From Paenibacillus sp. MAEPY2 (GTDB taxonomy: Bacteria; Bacillota; Bacilli; Paenibacillales; Paenibacillaceae): 64,000 bases of DNA. The DNA lies in the NCBI RefSeq assembly GCF_000499205.1, contig NZ_AWUK01000012.1, positions 124,001-188,000 on the forward strand, given 5' to 3'. The first letter of the stretch is position 1, and each line of letters starts with the position of its first letter. Positions 54,281 to 64,000 of this stretch are shown in pieces. Position numbers and translations under genes: made by a program. A model generated the notes under the pieces. The model was not told where the DNA came from, did no database searches, and saw only the letters and a list, made by a program, of their open reading frames with translations.

Positions 54281-54853
54281 TTGTCACCATGGATTATTAT
54301 TGTCATATTAGGAGCCTGCGCTATTGCATATGCGTTTATCATGCCCAAGAAAAACAAGGTGCAGGAGCCTGGGCATCACCTGGTGCAAGAGATGGAATCT
54401 ACGCTTGAACATTATATGGCTGAGATCGAAAACGACAATGATGCTCTCATCCAACGTGTTGCTGAGATGAAGGGTGAGGCAACAGCTGCAGATCAGCGTA
54501 TGCAATCTCAGCTTCAGGAATTACAGCGGAGGTTGGATCAACTGGAAGAAAGTAAAACGACACAAACAGACGCACCCTCCAATATAAATCCGGTACATAG
54601 CACAAGCGGATTGCAAGCTCAGGCGCTTGTAGACAGTGTGCGAGCAGATATGGCCCAACAGGCGTCAGAAACAGTGCAGCAAGCCACTGAGCAAGAATTG
54701 AAGCCTGTACGTGATTCCATTAAGGATCGATATGCAGAGCTGTTTAATTTATATGCTGAAGGAAAGTCAGTGGATGCCATTGCCAAGCAGACAGGCATAC
54801 AACGTGGAGAAGTACAGCTGATTTTACAGCTGGCAGAACGGGAGGAGAGCTAA
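54281..54853 (+). CDS. swrB: SwrB-like (DUF6115) membrane coiled-coil protein
   Basis: 190 residues. One N-terminal membrane helix (about 3-20) is followed by a coiled coil (about 45-100), a Gln/Thr-rich linker and a C-terminal helix-turn-helix-like segment 'ELFNLYAEGKSVDAIAKQTG' with 'IQRGEVQLIL'. B. subtilis SwrB (YlxL), just after sigD, has the same plan and promotes flagellar export-gate and basal-body assembly. AAAGGAG (54264-54270) selects the TTG at 54281. The next gene starts three bases after the stop. Confidence 0.8.
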   Translation: MSPWIIIVILGACAIAYAFIMPKKNKVQEPGHHLVQEMESTLEHYMAEIENDNDALIQRVAEMKGEATAADQRMQSQLQELQRRLDQLEESKTTQTDAPSNINPVHSTSGLQAQALVDSVRADMAQQASETVQQATEQELKPVRDSIKDRYAELFNLYAEGKSVDAIAKQTGIQRGEVQLILQLAEREES

Positions 54854-54856
54854 GAA

Positions 54857-55489
54857 ATGGACAAGCGCTCCTTATGGATTGGACTTGGAAGTGGCATGAT
54901 TGTTGGTGCGGTATTGCTGCAGCTTGCAACGGTTGGACAAAACGCATTGTCTGAGAGTAATCTTGACCCAGATGTAGCTACAGCCAACCTGACCATGGAA
55001 CAGCTTGAAGCGGCGGCGAAGAGTATGGATATGAAGCTTGTAGCTTCCGATGATGAGCTGTATACAGAAACTGAGTGGGTAGCGAAGAAGAAACAGGAGA
55101 GCAGCGAACTGCAGGGGAAAACGGCAACGGCCCCCGAAGCGGCAAAGTCAGCTGAGGAACCGGAGCAACCCGAGACTCCACAGCAGCCTGCCACCAATAA
55201 AAGCGGAAACCAGAATGAAGTCAATCAGCCCAAGACGACTGAGCCGTCAAAGCCTAACAATCCTGAAGCTGCGGCTACAGTATCTTTCAAAGTACGTTCA
55301 GGCAACAGTCTGGCCATCGTGGCGGGTAATCTGGAGAAAGCCGGGATTGTCGATAGTGCACAAGCTTTCATAAAGGCTGGCAGGGCTGAGCGAATTAATA
55401 CCAAAATACAAGTAGGCACCTATGACCTGGAGAAGGGCGAAAGCTTCAAATCCATTATTGCCAAGATTACAAAAGAACCGTCAAACTGA
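54857..55489 (+). CDS. Membrane-anchored protein with MltG-type LysM-like domain only
   Basis: 210 residues. An N-terminal helix (about 5-24) is a signal anchor. A Pro/Glu/Gln/Thr-rich linker (about 85-140) follows. The C-terminus (about 145-208) reads 'VSFKVRSGNSLAIVAGNLEK' and 'VGTYDLEKGESFKSIIAKIT', resembling the LysM-like part of MltG/YceG. The MltG catalytic domain is absent. A wall-contacting role is a guess. It ends the fla/che cluster; a terminator overlaps its stop region. Confidence 0.7.
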   Translation: MDKRSLWIGLGSGMIVGAVLLQLATVGQNALSESNLDPDVATANLTMEQLEAAAKSMDMKLVASDDELYTETEWVAKKKQESSELQGKTATAPEAAKSAEEPEQPETPQQPATNKSGNQNEVNQPKTTEPSKPNNPEAAATVSFKVRSGNSLAIVAGNLEKAGIVDSAQAFIKAGRAERINTKIQVGTYDLEKGESFKSIIAKITKEPSN

Positions 55490-55517
55490 GTTCGCTCAGA
55501 AGGACGGTTTTTTATTT
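55476..55517 (+). terminator. Terminator of the fla/che cluster
   Basis: AACCGTC (55476-55482) pairs with GACGGTT (55503-55509), with an inner CTGAG-ttcg-CTCAG hairpin (55486-55499). TTTTTT follows. The stem begins inside the last codons of the upstream gene. Confidence 0.9.
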
Positions 55518-55610
55518 ATAGATTGTGACAGGTTTTGCACCGCTACAACGGATATGAATTTGTTTGAAAAGAGCGCTTTTTTGTACAAGGCATTTTAGTT
55601 TGAAAGACTG

Positions 55611-55639
55611 TTGCATCAGGCAATCAGTTATGATATATT
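55611..55639 (+). promoter_or_regulatory. Promoter candidate for rpsB
   Basis: TTGCAT (55611-55616) and TATATT (55634-55639) are 17 bases apart. This leaves a leader of about 120 bases before rpsB, which may be structured; no known motif was recognised in it. Confidence 0.4.
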
Positions 55640-55763
55640 AGATAACGGTGTTAAAACACACGCATGTGCTAATTTTGTTGAGGGTGCTTTCCTGATGGAG
55701 AGTCTTGGCGAAAAATGATGCCGGCGGAGGACACAATAAAACCATATTAGGAGGTGTGTGAAG

Positions 55764-56462
55764 ATGGCAGTAATCTCCATGAAGCAGCTTCTCGAAGCTG
55801 GGGTACACTTCGGTCACCAAACTCGTCGTTGGAACCCAAAAATGGATCGTTATATCTTCACTGAAAGAAACGGAATTTATATCATTGACTTGCAAAAGAC
55901 AGTGAAAAAAGTCGAAGAGGCTTACAACTTCGTTAAAGGAATCGCAGGAGAGAATGGTACAATTCTTTTCGTGGGTACGAAAAAACAAGCTCAAGATTCC
56001 GTTAAAGAAGAAGCTGAACGCGCTGGTCAATTCTACATTAACCAACGTTGGCTCGGCGGTACCCTGACTAACTTCTCAACTATTCAAAAACGTATTGATC
56101 GTTTGAAACAGTTGGAAGCTTGGGAAGAAGACGGTACTTTCGCTGTATTGCCTAAAAAAGAAGTAATCTTGCTTCGCAAAGAGAAAGATCGCCTGGAGAA
56201 ATTCCTCGGCGGTATTAAAAATATGAAAGGCCTGCCAAGCGCCCTGTTCATCATCGATCCACGCAAAGAGCGTATCGCTGTTGCGGAAGCTCGCAAATTG
56301 GGTATCCCAATTGTAGGTATCGTTGATACAAACTGCGATCCGGACGAGATCGATTATGTTATCCCGGGTAACGACGACGCAATCCGCGCCGTTAAGCTGT
56401 TGACAGGTAAAATGGCTGATGCCGTTATCGAAGCTAACCAAGGCGAAGAAACTTCCGCTTAA
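55764..56462 (+). CDS. rpsB: 30S ribosomal protein S2
   Basis: 232 residues. '[20 protein letters not shown]' and '[18 protein letters not shown]' are the S2 signature, and '[20 protein letters not shown]' is the C-terminal box. ATG at 55764 with AGGAGGTG seven bases upstream; a GTG two codons earlier is too close to the SD. tsf follows across an attenuator-like hairpin. Confidence 0.98.
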   Translation: MAVISMKQLLEAGVHFGHQTRRWNPKMDRYIFTERNGIYIIDLQKTVKKVEEAYNFVKGIAGENGTILFVGTKKQAQDSVKEEAERAGQFYINQRWLGGTLTNFSTIQKRIDRLKQLEAWEEDGTFAVLPKKEVILLRKEKDRLEKFLGGIKNMKGLPSALFIIDPRKERIAVAEARKLGIPIVGIVDTNCDPDEIDYVIPGNDDAIRAVKLLTGKMADAVIEANQGEETSA

Positions 56463-56492
56463 TAGATTCGAACATATCTAATGAATTAAATG

Positions 56493-56537
56493 AAAAGGGT
56501 GGTTGGTAGGTGGATAACCTCTCACTGCCCTTTTTTT
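56493..56537 (+). terminator. Hairpin with T run between rpsB and tsf
   Basis: AAAAGGG near 56493 pairs with CCCTTTT near 56528, with further imperfect pairing inside, and seven T residues follow (56531-56537). It may attenuate transcription into tsf rather than stop it. Confidence 0.65.
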
Positions 56538-56578
56538 AGAGTGTACGTACAATTACTTATTTTTGGAGGGAATTAATA

Positions 56579-57229
56579 ATGGCAGTTAATGCGAGTGCAG
56601 TAAAAGAACTCCGTGAAAAAACGGGCGCAGGTATGCTCGATTGCAAAAAAGCACTAGAAGAAGCAAACGGTGACATCACGAAAGCAGCTGAATTGCTTCG
56701 TGAAAAAGGTCTGTCAGCAGCAGCAAGCAAAGCTGGCCGTGCAGCAACTGAAGGCGTTGTAGAATCTTATATCCACGCTGGTGGCCGTATTGGTGTACTG
56801 GTAGAAGTTAACTGTGAAACTGACTTCGTTGGTAAAACAGACCAATTCAAAGATTTCGTTAAGGACATCGCTATGCAAATCGCAGCAGCGAACCCGAAAT
56901 TTGTCACTCGTGAAGAAGTTCCTACAGAAGAGCTGGAAAAAGAGAAAGAAATCTTGAAAGCTCAAGCTTTGAACGAAGGCAAACCAGAAAAAATCGTTGA
57001 AAAAATGGTTGAAGGCCGTATTGGTAAATATTACGAAGAATTCTGCCTGTTGGAGCAAACTTTTGTTAAAGATCCAGACAAAACGATCTCCCAACTGTTG
57101 AACGAAAAAGTTAGCCAAATCGGTGAAAACATCTCCATCCGTCGTTTCGTTCGTTACGAACTGGGTGAAGGTCTTGAGAAAAAAGTAGATAACTTCGTAG
57201 AAGAAGTTATGTCCCAAGTGAACAAATAA
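56579..57229 (+). CDS. tsf: Elongation factor Ts
   Basis: 216 residues, the short Gram-positive form lacking one coiled-coil extension. It exchanges GDP on EF-Tu. '[20 protein letters not shown]' starts the UBA-like domain, and '[15 protein letters not shown]' is the core signature. ATG after TGGAGGG. A terminator follows before pyrH. Confidence 0.98.
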   Translation: MAVNASAVKELREKTGAGMLDCKKALEEANGDITKAAELLREKGLSAAASKAGRAATEGVVESYIHAGGRIGVLVEVNCETDFVGKTDQFKDFVKDIAMQIAAANPKFVTREEVPTEELEKEKEILKAQALNEGKPEKIVEKMVEGRIGKYYEEFCLLEQTFVKDPDKTISQLLNEKVSQIGENISIRRFVRYELGEGLEKKVDNFVEEVMSQVNK

Positions 57230-57355
57230 GACGTTTTTCAAACCGGCAAGCAGAAATGATTTTCGAAGATATAAGAATGATGAAACTTCGAAGCGCTACT
57301 CCCTTATATCCCAGGAAAACAATGCCTTACCGGTTGAACGTTTTTCCTAAAAGAG

Positions 57356-57383
57356 CGGAACACAACTGTGTTCCTTTCTTTTT
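57356..57383 (+). terminator. Terminator after tsf
   Basis: GGAACACA (57357-57364) pairs perfectly with TGTGTTCC (57367-57374), followed by TTTCTTTTT. Confidence 0.9.
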
Positions 57384-57458
57384 AAGCAGGAGGCCATGCG
57401 CGAGAAGTTTTGTTGGTTGAACGCCCAGGGGGTTCAATTCAAAGTGGAGGGTGAATAA

Positions 57459-58186
<728 letters not shown>

Positions 58187-58187
<1 letters not shown>

Positions 58188-58741
58188 TGCCACAAGCGGT
58201 TAAAAAACATGCCGAAGAACGTATGGATAAAGCGATTCAAGCGTTGCGACGTGATCTTGCCACTTTGCGTGCAGGTCGTGCAACTCCGGCTCTTCTCGAC
58301 CGGATTCAAGTGGAATATTACGGTGCAATGACACCGCTCAACCAATTGGCTAATATCAGTACACCGGATTCCCGGACACTGATGATCCAGCCATGGGATA
58401 AATCCTCTATGGGGGACATTGAGCGTGCAATTATGAAATCCGATCTTGGCCTTACGCCAGCGAACGACGGAACGATGATTCGTCTGTCCATTCCAGCACT
58501 TACGGAAGAACGCAGACAAGAACTTGTGAAGTTGACGAAAAAGTTCGGTGAAGAAGGTAAAGTAGCCATTCGTAATATTCGCCGTGATGCGAATGATGAT
58601 ATTAAAAAAATGGAGAAGTCAGACATTTCCGAGGACGAGTCCCGGAGACATCAAGACGACATCCAAAAATCGACCGACAAGTTTATTGCTGAAGTCGATA
58701 AGGTACTCGCTGCCAAAGAAAAAGAAATCATGGAAGTGTAA
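58187..58741 (+). CDS. frr: Ribosome recycling factor
   Basis: 184 residues. It splits post-termination ribosomes with EF-G. '[21 protein letters not shown]' type helix turn (quoted in part), '[11 protein letters not shown]' and '[14 protein letters not shown]' identify it. ATG overlapping the pyrH stop; the SD is AAAGGGAG in the pyrH end. A terminator follows. Confidence 0.98.
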
Positions 58742-58785
58742 GACAAGCGCAGCCCCTCCAATACGGTGGGGTTTTGTCTCTTTTT
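58741..58785 (+). terminator. Terminator after frr
   Basis: AGACAA (58741-58746) pairs with TTGTCT (58774-58779), CCCC (58753-58756) with GGGG (58768-58771), and CC with GG inside. A T run follows at 58781-58785. Confidence 0.8.
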
Positions 58786-58830
58786 CCAAGCTTCAGGTAA
58801 AGAAACTTCAGGGATTTTGGAGGAACAGGA

Positions 58831-59598
58831 ATGATCAAACGGGTTCGGTCGTGGTGGAATGGGGCTGACAAGCAGGAAACGCTGACTATATCCGAGGATA
58901 ATATCCCGCAGCACGTCGCCATCATTATGGACGGCAATGGACGATGGGCGAAACGTTTGGGTCTCCCGCGAATAGCTGGCCACCAGAATGGGATGAAGGC
59001 TGTCAAACGTGCGACCATCGCGGCGGATGAACTGGGCATCAAATATCTGACGATGTACGCTTTTTCGACAGAAAACTGGACGCGTCCAAAAGAAGAAGTG
59101 GATTTTCTGATGCGGCTTCCGCAAGAATTTTTGGCGATAGAGCTAGATGAACTGATAGAAAAAAATGTACGCATTCGTATGATGGGCCAGGAGGAGCATT
59201 TGCCTTCTCATACCATTAATGCTTTGCGTGAAGCTATACGTCTTACGGAACATAACACAGGGCTTGTTTTGAATTTTGCAATGAACTACGGAAGTCGTCG
59301 CGAAATGACAGACTGTGTCAAACAGATCGCTCTGCAGGTAAAGTCGGGGGAACTATCGGCAGAGGATATTACGCCTGAACTCATTGACAGACATATGCTC
59401 ACTGGGGATATGCCTGATCCGGATTTGCTGATCCGGACGAGCGGAGAGTTGAGATTAAGCAATTTCATGCTTTGGCAGCTTGCATATAGCGAATTATGGT
59501 TTACGGATATATACTGGCCCGAATTTGGCAAAAAGCATTTGCTTGAAGCAGTAGCCGAATATCAGCGCAGAACAAGGCGTTACGGCGGTTTGAAATAG
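58831..59598 (+). CDS. uppS: Undecaprenyl diphosphate synthase
   Basis: 255 residues. It makes the C55 lipid carrier for cell-wall synthesis by cis-prenyl transfer. The catalytic Asp34 is in 'IIMDGNGRWAKR', 'TMYAFSTENWTRP' is the second signature, and 'DPDLLIRTSGELRLSNFMLW' the third. ATG after GGAGGAACAGG. cdsA starts 16 bases after the stop. Confidence 0.98.
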   Translation: MIKRVRSWWNGADKQETLTISEDNIPQHVAIIMDGNGRWAKRLGLPRIAGHQNGMKAVKRATIAADELGIKYLTMYAFSTENWTRPKEEVDFLMRLPQEFLAIELDELIEKNVRIRMMGQEEHLPSHTINALREAIRLTEHNTGLVLNFAMNYGSRREMTDCVKQIALQVKSGELSAEDITPELIDRHMLTGDMPDPDLLIRTSGELRLSNFMLWQLAYSELWFTDIYWPEFGKKHLLEAVAEYQRRTRRYGGLK

Positions 59599-59614
59599 AT
59601 GGAGGATGAAGCCG

Positions 59615-60409
59615 TTGAAACAGCGATTAACGACTGGAATCATAGCAGGTGTGTTGTTTTTGGGTTTTTGCATGCTGGGCGGACCCTGGTACCATGGTTT
59701 GGTATTGCTTATGGCTCTCATCGGTTATTATGAATTTGTGAAAATGACCGGGGTACAGCCTTTTTCAGGTGTAGCCCTAATCGGTTATGCAGGTATCTTT
59801 GCAATTGTGTTTCCTTGGGAAATGGTTTGGGAAGCCAGACCGCTAACGTTATTCCAGATTGGCTGGATTGTGATGCTGGTTTTAATGACAGCCTCTGTTG
59901 TAACTAAAAACAAGATTTCTGTGAACACAGTAGCTATGCTCTTTCTGGGAGTAATGTACATTGGAATCGGTTTTTATTACATTGCGGAATCCAGACATTT
60001 GCATCATGGATTGTTCTGGACATTCCTGCTGTTAGGTTCCATATGGGCAAGTGATGCTGGTGCCTATTTTGTAGGAAAACTGATCGGAAAGAACAAATTG
60101 TGGCCCTCGATTAGTCCTAACAAAACAGTAGAGGGTGCGCTGGGCGGGATTGTAATCGCGGTAGTCACTTCTGTTGTTTTTGCATGGGTGTCAGACGGGT
60201 TGTTGTCTTGGCAAAGAGCGGTATGGATTGGGATTGCATGCGCGGTTGTGGGACAGATGGGGGATCTGATCCAATCTGCTTACAAACGTGTGTATAACAT
60301 CAAAGATTCCGGCACTCTGCTCCCGGGGCATGGCGGTATTCTGGATCGGTGCGACAGCTGGATTGTCGTTTTTCCATTCGTACATATACTAATGCTTTTG
60401 CCCTATTAA
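59615..60409 (+). CDS. cdsA: Phosphatidate cytidylyltransferase
   Basis: 264 residues with about seven membrane helices. It makes CDP-diacylglycerol. The signature is 'SDAGAYFVGKLIGKNKLWPS' with 'ISPNKTVEGALGG', and 'KDSGTLLPGHGGILDRCDS' near the C-terminus. GGAGG (59601-59605) abuts an ATG at 59606, so the in-frame TTG at 59615 with nine-base spacing is chosen, giving the usual Met-Lys-Gln-Arg start. Confidence 0.96.
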   Translation: MKQRLTTGIIAGVLFLGFCMLGGPWYHGLVLLMALIGYYEFVKMTGVQPFSGVALIGYAGIFAIVFPWEMVWEARPLTLFQIGWIVMLVLMTASVVTKNKISVNTVAMLFLGVMYIGIGFYYIAESRHLHHGLFWTFLLLGSIWASDAGAYFVGKLIGKNKLWPSISPNKTVEGALGGIVIAVVTSVVFAWVSDGLLSWQRAVWIGIACAVVGQMGDLIQSAYKRVYNIKDSGTLLPGHGGILDRCDSWIVVFPFVHILMLLPY

Positions 60410-60476
60410 AGATGAGCACAAGCCACATGACGAGATGTTCGTCATAGGCATTGGATAAATAAAGATGAGGTGCGGC

Positions 60477-61616
60477 ATGAAAAAAATTGCGATTCTCGGG
60501 TCAACGGGTTCCATTGGAACCCAGACACTGGATGTAGTCGATATGCATCCCGAACGCTTTCAAGTAGAGGGGCTTGCTGCTGGGGGAAATATAGAACTGC
60601 TGATTGAACAAGCGAAGCGCTACCGGCCCAAAAAGGTATCCGTTGGCTCGAAAGAGCTGGCCGAAATCGTGGCTCCGCACTTACCTGCTGAAACGCAGCT
60701 TTTTTATGGTAAAGAAGGACTGGTGGAAGTTGCTGCCGGAACGGATGCAGATACGGTTGTTACTGCTGTAATGGGGAGTGTTGGGCTTGAGTCAACCTTG
60801 GCTGCTATTGATGCAGGCAAACAGATTGGGCTGGCTAATAAGGAGACTCTAATTACAGCGGGACACATTGTTACTGCCAGAGCGGCTGCAAAAGGGGTAC
60901 CGATTCTGCCTGTAGATAGTGAGCACTCGGCTATCTTTCAATGCCTGAATGGAGAGCCTCGTGAACGTGTGATGGGAATTACGCTTACGGCCTCTGGAGG
61001 ATCTTTCCGTCATTTGACTCGTGAACAGTTAAAGGAAGTTACCGTGGAAGATGCGCTCAAACATCCGAATTGGTCCATGGGCTCGAAGATCACGATAGAC
61101 TCGGCGACGATGGTGAATAAAGGTCTGGAAGTTATTGAAGCGCATTGGCTGTTTGGTCTAAGTTATGATCAGATTGATGTGTTGCTTCACCCGGAGAGCA
61201 TCATTCATTCCTACGTGGAGTTCAATGATACGAGTATTATTGCACAGCTTGGTAATCCGGACATGCGTGTTCCCATTCAGTATGCACTGACTTATCCTGA
61301 CCGCTTGCCTTCACCTGCGAAACGTTTATCCTTAGCGCAAGCGAGCAAGCTGCATTTCCGTGAGATGGATATGGAACGGTTCCCTTGTTTAAGAATGGCG
61401 TACGAGTGTGGTAAAATGGGAGGAACCGCAACAACGGCGTTTAATGCAGCCAACGAGGTTGCCGTAGCCCGCTTCTTGCGTAAAGAGATTTCGTTCCTTA
61501 AAATAGAGGATATTATTGCTTCTGTGCTGGAAGCACACCGCAATGTGGACGAGCCTGATCTGGAGGAAATCGCAAGATGTGATCAGGAGAGCCGTCAACT
61601 TGCGCTCAGTCTTTGA
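60477..61616 (+). CDS. dxr: 1-deoxy-D-xylulose 5-phosphate reductoisomerase
   Basis: 379 residues. It makes methylerythritol phosphate in the isoprenoid pathway that feeds UppS. 'AILGSTGSIGTQTLDVV' binds NADPH, 'LANKETLITAG' and 'PVDSEHSAIFQCL' bind metal and substrate, and 'PNWSMGSKITIDSATMVNKG' is a signature. The ATG at 60477 follows GAGGTG; an upstream in-frame ATG at 60465 overlaps that SD. A hairpin ATGACG/CGTCAT (60427-60445) lies between cdsA and dxr. Confidence 0.98.
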   Translation: MKKIAILGSTGSIGTQTLDVVDMHPERFQVEGLAAGGNIELLIEQAKRYRPKKVSVGSKELAEIVAPHLPAETQLFYGKEGLVEVAAGTDADTVVTAVMGSVGLESTLAAIDAGKQIGLANKETLITAGHIVTARAAAKGVPILPVDSEHSAIFQCLNGEPRERVMGITLTASGGSFRHLTREQLKEVTVEDALKHPNWSMGSKITIDSATMVNKGLEVIEAHWLFGLSYDQIDVLLHPESIIHSYVEFNDTSIIAQLGNPDMRVPIQYALTYPDRLPSPAKRLSLAQASKLHFREMDMERFPCLRMAYECGKMGGTATTAFNAANEVAVARFLRKEISFLKIEDIIASVLEAHRNVDEPDLEEIARCDQESRQLALSL

Positions 61617-61729
61617 TCTCTTTTTTCAAGATAAAATGGAAGAAGTGATTCTCTTGTGCGGCATCAGAGAATAATGATAATCTAAAGGGACAGACTGCGG
61701 TTCGTGCCGTGAAGGAGGATGGATAGGGA

Positions 61730-64000
<2,271 letters not shown>

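Overview
The window looks like the chromosome of a Paenibacillus-type member of the Bacilli. The gene order rplS-lepB-rbgA-rnhB-ylqG-ylqH, then sucCD-dprA-topA-trmFO-hslVU, then one very long flagellar/chemotaxis cluster from flgB to sigD and swrB, then rpsB-tsf-pyrH-frr-uppS-cdsA-dxr-rseP-proS is the Bacillus subtilis order. Firmicute traits include FliY with CheC-like motifs, CheC plus CheD, FlhF/FlhG, strong Shine-Dalgarno (SD) sequences and many TTG or GTG starts. The genus is inferred from the overall look of the proteins and from a paeninodin-like peptide; no search was run.

Layout. 1-1301: the end of a beta-propeller-like protein and a convergent secreted polysaccharide deacetylase. 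1506-7768: ribosomal protein L19, signal peptidase, RbgA, RNase HII, a FliK-like protein with a very GC-rich, Ala-rich centre, an FlhB C-terminal paralogue and a YraN nuclease-fold protein. 7769-13412: an accessory stretch where B. subtilis goes almost directly from ylqH to sucC. It carries a repeat and palindrome region, a 53-residue peptide with a lasso-peptide-type leader, a secreted protein with carboxypeptidase-regulatory-like domains, a nitroreductase, comM on the minus strand and an OhrR-like regulator. 13488-22833: succinyl-CoA synthetase, DprA, topoisomerase I, TrmFO and HslVU. The xerC (codV) and codY genes found around hslVU in B. subtilis are not here; 22834-23822 holds instead a long imperfect inverted repeat and an orphan terminator.

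23823-55489 is the fla/che cluster: rod and basal body (flgB, flgC, fliE, fliF), switch (fliG, fliM, fliY), export gate and ATPase (fliH-J, fliO-R, flhB, flhA), hook (fliK, flgD, flgE), placement GTPases (flhF, flhG), chemotaxis (cheY, B, A, W, C, D) and sigD. Genes overlap or lie within tens of bases, so one or a few long transcripts are likely, with sigD near the end as in B. subtilis. Several genes here have no B. subtilis counterpart at the same place: a two-helix membrane protein between cheD and sigD, a FapA (DUF342) protein, a 104-residue polar protein and an MltG-like LysM-fold protein. 55764-64000 covers translation factors, UMP kinase, undecaprenyl-PP and CDP-diacylglycerol synthesis, the DXP pathway, a site-2 protease and the start of a type-3 (archaeal-like) prolyl-tRNA synthetase.

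The most interesting candidate is at 7893-9739: a lasso-like precursor without visible maturation genes, preceded by two copies of one 15-bp palindrome, one of them inside its promoter, and followed by a secreted multidomain protein.
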